From the NCBI GenBank assembly GCA_021234155.1, contig JAJEKV010000380.1:124001-188000 (forward strand): 64,000 nucleotides of DNA, in the 5' to 3' direction. Each line of letters starts with the position of its first letter. The first letter of the stretch is position 1. Made by a program: the position numbers and the translations under genes. Of this stretch, positions 58,914-64,000 are shown in pieces. The notes under the pieces are model-generated. The model saw nothing but the letters and a program-made list of their open reading frames with translations. It searched no databases and was not told the DNA's origin. The stretch comes from Isoetes taiwanensis (Eukaryota > Streptophyta > Lycopodiopsida > Isoetales > Isoetaceae).

Positions 58914-60644
58914 ATGGAGGAGTGGCCGGAGGATCTGCCATGGCCAATTCTTCGCTCTCACGAAGTTGTCCAAGAGCCCTCTCCCTCATACCTATCATGG
59001 ATCCCTCCACATCTCGCACAGGATCCTTTGCCCTACGTTTCTTCTCCTTCGGATGACTCGTTTTGCACAAGTGAACTGCGTTCTCCTTCTATCCAGGGCA
59101 TCTGTTCTGATGAATTCGATCCTGGAATGCCCTTTTCAATGCACAACCCTGATGTGCTTCAGACTTTTGATGACGTGGCTTCTCTATTGATGGATGAGGA
59201 TATGGATGTCCAGTGTCTGGCGGAACTTCCTTCTTCTGAAGCTGTTTTGCAAGAGCTTCAGGATTTAGTTGAACCAAGCATGGAGGAAGATTCAGGGATG
59301 GATTCAGACTTGGGAAGAAACACAGGGTTTGATTCAGAACCTTCATCTTCATCTTCATATTCTAGTATTAACAAATACTCGTCATTTAAGGCGTTTGATA
59401 AATTGGGTATGCAAGCTAGGCTTATAGAACAATTAATAGATTGTGCCAAAGCAGTCGCTGCTGGAAATAAGAGTAGTATTGATATGATAAAATCTTTATC
59501 GCAACATGTCTCTAGAACTGGAAGTGCTACAGAACGTTTAGTGTTCTTCTTTGTAGAAGGTTTGACAGCACGAATATCTGGAAAGAGGTTTAATGTGAAT
59601 ACAAAGTATGCAAGTCCCTCAGCAGCTGCTGTGTTTGATGCAATCAAAGTAATTGGAGTTAAGACTCCTTTTTACAGATTACACTACCTCTTCAGTAACC
59701 AGACAATCTACAATTCATGCCTGAGGCAAAAAAAGGTGCATATTGTGGACTATGGAACTAAATACTTATATGGATTTCAGTGGCCATTGTTGATAAGGAA
59801 TCTTGCCCAACGCCCTGGAGGTCCTCCGCAAGTGCGAATGACTTTAGTTGATTCTCCTTCTCAATATTCTGGCAAAGGAAGTTTGAAGGAGATAGCCACA
59901 AGGTTGACTAATTTTGCAGCGAAATGTAACATGATCCTGCCTGTTCATCCAATTGAGGATGAATGGGAAAAGGCACAACCTTTTCTCTTGGATGATGAGT
60001 TTCTTATTATTAACTGCATGCTGGGACAGTATGAACTTATGGATGAAAGTGAGCTTTTAGAGTCTCCTCGGAATACGTGGTTGAGAAGAGTGGCCAGTAT
60101 GAAGCCTAAGCTTTTTATTAAAGAGGTAAGCAATGTACAGGAAACCTCCCATCTTTTTGTCACACGTTTACTTGATATGCTTCCCTTTTACGGGGTGTTC
60201 TTAGATTGCATCGCATCATGTATGCAAGATGGTCCAGAGAGACACTTATTGGAGCACTGGATTGTTGGTAAATGCATTTTCAATGCCATTGCAAATGAAG
60301 GAAGGGAAAGAAGGCAAAGATCAGAAACATATGAGCAATGGCATTTTCGTGTTGAGAATGCTGGTTTTCAGTTGCAGCCAGTGGAATCAACTATTCTAAC
60401 AGCATCAGAGGGTCTACTGAGTTCATATCACAGGGAATTCTCATTAAAAAAGGATGGCGGCTGGCTTCTTTTTTGTTGGAAGAATCATGTTCTTCATGCA
60501 TTTGGTGTCTGGAAACATCATCAGTCCAGAATGAAGGTTATAGACGTAGATGAGGTTGTTGATCTTGACAAGGAGGAAGTTATTGATCTTGAGCAACAAG
60601 ATATCATTGATCTAGAAGATGAGGTTATTGATCTTGACAACTGA
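58914..60644 (+). CDS. GRAS transcription factor (LISCL/SCL9-14-like) with VIDL-repeat tail
   Basis: Single exon, 576 residues from ATG 58914 (an in-frame TTG lies upstream). The acidic N-terminus (1-155) is followed by leucine-rich region I (about 170-225, LIEQLIDCAKAVAAG), the VHIID motif as VHIVDYG (about 275), YGFQWPLLIRNLAQRPGGPP, the PFYRE block as PFYGVFLD (about 423) and SAW (WLLFCWKNHVLHAFGVWK, about 517-534). PGGPP and SPRNTWLRR fit the LISCL group, whose members act as nuclear transcriptional co-activators in stress and growth responses. After SAW, residues 541-576 add VIDVD, VVDLD, VIDLE, IIDLE and VIDLD, which resemble SUMO-interacting motifs and are not part of standard GRAS proteins. 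The gene is intact. Confidence 0.95.
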   Translation: MEEWPEDLPWPILRSHEVVQEPSPSYLSWIPPHLAQDPLPYVSSPSDDSFCTSELRSPSIQGICSDEFDPGMPFSMHNPDVLQTFDDVASLLMDEDMDVQCLAELPSSEAVLQELQDLVEPSMEEDSGMDSDLGRNTGFDSEPSSSSSYSSINKYSSFKAFDKLGMQARLIEQLIDCAKAVAAGNKSSIDMIKSLSQHVSRTGSATERLVFFFVEGLTARISGKRFNVNTKYASPSAAAVFDAIKVIGVKTPFYRLHYLFSNQTIYNSCLRQKKVHIVDYGTKYLYGFQWPLLIRNLAQRPGGPPQVRMTLVDSPSQYSGKGSLKEIATRLTNFAAKCNMILPVHPIEDEWEKAQPFLLDDEFLIINCMLGQYELMDESELLESPRNTWLRRVASMKPKLFIKEVSNVQETSHLFVTRLLDMLPFYGVFLDCIASCMQDGPERHLLEHWIVGKCIFNAIANEGRERRQRSETYEQWHFRVENAGFQLQPVESTILTASEGLLSSYHREFSLKKDGGWLLFCWKNHVLHAFGVWKHHQSRMKVIDVDEVVDLDKEEVIDLEQQDIIDLEDEVIDLDN

Positions 60645-60891
60645 GTTGCAAGGAAAGAACATTCATGTTGGTAAATTTAGAACAAGAGTAAGGTCTCGTG
60701 CAAAAGTTTCAACCAGAAACTGATTCAGTCAAGTTCGGCAGCTTGGGCGATGGGAAAACACAGTAGTCATAATACAACATGTCAATCGCTGATTATATTG
60801 GCACTTTGTCTAGGTGACTGATCAGGAGCCAACAAGCAATTTGATGAGGTTCTGGTGCTCATAAATGTCAAAATACCATTGAACCTTTATT
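60645..60891 (+). other. 3' UTR of the GRAS gene, presumed
   Basis: Non-coding; no clear terminator motif beyond A/T-rich words. Confidence 0.4.
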
Positions 60892-61263
60892 GTGCAAATT
60901 CATTCACATAAGCTCCAAAATGTAAGTGATTTGATACCATTTACAGCTTGGGTTTATGTTTATGCAAAAACCAGCAGTTTTTGCCCATCTGGATTGTGCT
61001 TTACAGTTCCAGCAGTGCACACTCTTAGCGATGGAGAGAGGAAGCCTGATTACTTGGATGAACTAAACAAGGGAGCATGACAAAGGACTGCAAATGCATG
61101 TGCAAGAATCACTTCTGATGGTACCCTTACAATTGCAACCACATGCCACAAATGCAACATGGCTCAAGAAGCAGTACTGTGGGATGTTGCCATTGGTGTT
61201 GGAATCTGGCACCTGAAAGGATTCGGTGATTCTGCAGTTGTCAAAAAATTGAAACATTCCTAA
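60892..61263 (+). other. Unrecognised open stretch, two contiguous frames
   Basis: Frame one (60892-61080) ends PDYLDELNKGA then stop. Directly after that stop the same frame reads on to TAA at about 61263 (ANACARITSDGTLTIATTCH, CNMAQEAVLWDVAIG, GDSAVVKKLKHS). The single TGA between them and the protein-like composition suggest a gene or gene fragment with one stop. I cannot name a family. Confidence 0.35.
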
Positions 61264-62053
61264 GAGTTACAGAAACTGCAGCCCTACAACCTTTCAATGT
61301 AAGAGTTAAATTTCTTTATTCCTTGATGGTCCATGTACTTTGTGCGCGTACAGTCATAGAATAAGCTACAACTATAATAATTTATTACAAAATGTGCCTA
61401 AAAGCTAGCACCGTCCTCTTGCCTCCAAACCATAACAAGCATGTATACATTAAGGTGAGACAAAAACTTCAACCTCCAAAGCATCAAGAGAGATCAATTC
61501 AAGATATGTTTGTCTTTTTCCTATTGTTCTTTTTGAATAGTCATGCGTTACCATAGGTAGTATGTGTACAAGCACAAGAATATTGAAAATAGGATTTTGA
61601 CTTGCTACCATACACAAGAGAGAAGCACTTGTGCATGAGGTGTGCTAGCACAAATATCTAATTTATGTTATTTATGTTGGTTTAACCATGACCATGTCCG
61701 ATATTTACTGTGAGGAAAAGAGTAGTTGGCATTTGTTATTCTAGAAGAAGCATCACCAGTACTATCAATTATAATTGAGCATATTGTCTTTCACATATTA
61801 TAATAAAGTGGAAACGTACAGATTTTTTGGAAAAGGTTGCATCATGGATCAGGGCCAGTGTGTAAATTTGACAGTTTTCGAAGGACAGGAAAAATATTCT
61901 ATGTCTTTTCACACGACAGAAAGTTCTCAAATTTCAACCTCTCATATGCCAGACAAAAATTCAAAATGACAGTCTTTCCTATGACGGGCATTTCACAATT
62001 TGGTGCCCTTCATTTGCAGGGCAAAAAAAATTTCTACCTGTTTTGACAGGCAA

Positions 62054-62113
62054 AATAGCTAAAAACGGGTATGACGGCCGTCAAATAGCTACAAACGGGC
62101 ATGACGGCCGTCA
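62054..62113. repeat. Two tandem 30-bp units with the palindrome TGACGGCCGTCA
   Basis: Units AATAGCTA(A/C)AAACGGG(T/C)A followed by the perfect 12-bp palindrome TGACGGCCGTCA at 62072-62083 and 62102-62113. Confidence 0.9.
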
Positions 62114-62640
62114 GATTCAGGGCGTATATTTGTTGCATTAATTGCCGCTATTATATCATTTGTGACAACTATCATATAAAGGCTGTTGTATTGGTGGCAT
62201 TTGTAAAACCAATGGCTAAGTTTCTCACACGTACTTGATTCATGTGCCAAATAAAGATTTTTTAAGCTCCAGAAGTCAATAGTTAGTTATAGTTTACAAG
62301 GTGCTCAATAATAAGCAAGTTGGTAGCAACAACTAAATATTTACAGAAATTGTCGCGTTAGAAGGTGCAGTATTCCTTGCCGACCTTCAATGGTGTTGAC
62401 AAAAATGTCACAAAGCTTTATTGTATGATGTGCACTTTGGTGCCATGTTGCAAACAAAAATGACTAGGTTATGAAGCTTTTGAATAATTCAGTTAACGGT
62501 TATGCTAGAGCAAGACAAATTGGATGGAGATATACTTTAGTTTTTGGAGGCATAGATAAGCCTCAATTGACTCTTCACTTGCTTTGAACATAACCTAATG
62601 AGATAGATCTAGAAAAGTCCCCTGCAGGACGTGACGCGCG

Positions 62641-62643
<3 letters not shown>

Positions 62644-62673
<30 letters not shown>
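62644..62673. repeat. (GT)n microsatellite
   Basis: About 14 GT units with a short interrupted continuation to 62690. Confidence 0.95.
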
Positions 62674-62675
<2 letters not shown>

Positions 62676-63088
62676 GTGTGTGTGGGTGGGGAAGGGTTTT
62701 CAAATCAAAGAACTATGTCTGGCTTTTTTTTGAACCTCTTTGCTTCATTGTCAGGAACAAGCTTGTAGCTATATGCGATCAATTAAAGACGAGGGTCCCA
62801 CAGTACTGAGTTGAGGCAGGGTAGATGGGGCTGCCCTTAATTGCCGCGAGAAGCGAGACTATGTGCCTGTTGCCAGTTACAGGTTATTGAAGATGAAAGC
62901 CATACTCTTCTGAGTTGCCCTGCTTTTGAGATAGTCGGAATCATTTTTTGACCTTAGCATTCCATTCCACGCTTTCACAACTTCTCAGAGCACCATCTGT
63001 GCATGACTTGGCATTATACATACTTGAGGTTCTAGATGCACGTCTTCAATTACTGAGCCCTCAATAGTCATTATTTCCGATTGCTTGT

Positions 63089-63230
63089 ATCATCATTACT
63101 GCAAAGGTTTTTCCCTTGAAAACCGTTTTTTAATCCTAGTAGTAATGATTGTACTAGCCCATTGTATGGGTCCCATGACCTATTGGTCTCCGTGGACGTT
63201 AAAAAATCTATTCTATTCTATTCTTTTCCT
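63089..63230 (+). repeat. SINE-like interspersed repeat, copy 2
   Basis: Same start (CATCATTACTGCAAAGG) and same 3' block (TATTGGTCTCCGTGGACG then TAAAAAATCTATTC) as 12797-13040, ending in (TATTC)n. Its interior lacks the long pentamer array of copy 1. Confidence 0.5.
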
Positions 63231-63389
63231 TGACATGGACATGTGACATATGTTCAACCCAGTTTTTCATGAATAAAAGTTTATAACAAGGTAAACCGAT
63301 AGATAGTATTTTTAGGTCATGCCACGTTTGCAGCGTCCATGAGGACATATGTCACAAACATAACTAAAATCAAGATGTAAAATAATAAA

Positions 63390-63426
63390 GGAAGGAAGGA
63401 AGGAAGGCAGGAAGGAAGGAAGGAAG
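63390..63426. repeat. (AAGG)n microsatellite
   Basis: About nine AAGG units, one with a C substitution. Confidence 0.95.
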
Positions 63427-64000
63427 TATATTTTAAAGTAACTTATCATCAAGAACATGGAGGCCCCAATCTTATGAAGGAATGTTGTCTTAATTAGGCG
63501 ACTTATTTTAAGAACATATCCAGAGCTTTTCTTTAGGTGGATTAAATCATATTTTGAAGACCGACACTAAAACTAATCTATGCACATATGCTTGTTCCGT
63601 GAGATACTACTATATAGAAGCTATGTTCTGGCAACTAATTTGGGTGATTTCAGCTGCCGATGAACTGCACATCTGTGCATATCAATGTGTTGATGGCTGA
63701 AATAATTGGGCTTGCCAGTCAAGAATCTTCAGGATATATAATGCTAGTTCTGTCATTAAGGCGTCTGCAAAACCACATATAGCGGCTGATTAGGTGAATG
63801 GACATATATATCATGTTCGAATAGCTGCAAACCTTGCGCAAATCTGTAGAGTATAGCATGCATCTTCAATCACCCACATTTTGGCAACATCTATAGAAAT
63901 TTTTCATCTTTGTTCATTGCTAGCAATCCTCAGCTGCCTTTCTCGCCAAGCAATTGCAGATAAGGACAAATATTAGTAGAATTAGCTTCCACAGCTAGAG

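Larger units (their letters stand above)
61264..64000. other. Intergenic with simple repeats, no supported gene
   Basis: Short ORFs only; repeats are listed separately. Confidence 0.5.

Overview
This is nuclear DNA from a land plant. The evidence is a GRAS transcription factor of the LISCL type, a plastid-lumen C-terminal processing protease, PPR fragments, short GT-AG introns, and plant-type Ty3/gypsy, Ty1/copia, L1-like LINE, hAT and Helitron sequences. The high transposon load and the presence of a Sola-like and a TTAA-type DNA transposon would fit a repeat-rich non-seed plant such as a fern, but that is a weak inference. I found no rRNA, canonical tRNA or CRISPR.

Region 1-24.5 kb is one nested transposon stack. 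The host is a decayed Ty3/gypsy element on the minus strand (gag-protease 24.48-22.92 kb, RT-RNase H-integrase 11.64-8.74 kb, chromodomain and probable 3' LTR 0.82-0.001 kb). It is split by two DNA transposons whose exact ends I can define. One is a Sola-like element (825-8743, TSD TTAT, 27-bp TIRs) with a multi-exon DDE-type transposase and a convergent multi-exon RING-H2 protein gene. The other is a TTAA-inserting, piggyBac-like element (11640-22917) with no visible transposase. Across both junctions the gypsy reading frame is restored when the insert is removed. The TTAA element was itself hit by a full-length 8.5-kb L1-like LINE (13473-22011, 14-bp TSD). That LINE has an extra long open frame between ORF1 and ORF2.

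Region 24.5-43.4 kb holds two host genes among scattered repeats: an armadillo-repeat gene (minus, about 28.6-30.7 kb) and an apparently intact 12-exon CtpA protease gene (minus, 36.2-39.2 kb). Between them are a Helitron N-terminal remnant (35.3 kb) and, upstream of the armadillo gene, a tandem pair of Helentron/Helitron2-like non-autonomous units (26.3-27.1 kb).

Region 43.4-58 kb is again transposon-rich: a 5'-truncated minus-strand LINE with a 13-bp TSD, carrying a 2.8-kb hAT-like element (8-bp TSD) in its RT domain; a PPR fragment; a gypsy integrase fragment abutting a copia remnant; and a 1.1-kb LTR-gag-LTR mini-element. Region 58.9-60.6 kb carries the second clearly intact host gene, a single-exon GRAS protein that ends in a run of five VIDL-type motifs resembling SUMO-interacting motifs. 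The last 3 kb holds only simple repeats, short palindromic repeats and a second copy of a SINE-like repeat.

The strongest candidates for something undescribed are the Sola-like transposon with its RING-H2 accessory gene and tandemly duplicated GC-AG exons, the GRAS protein with its VIDL tail, and the extra ORF of the large LINE.
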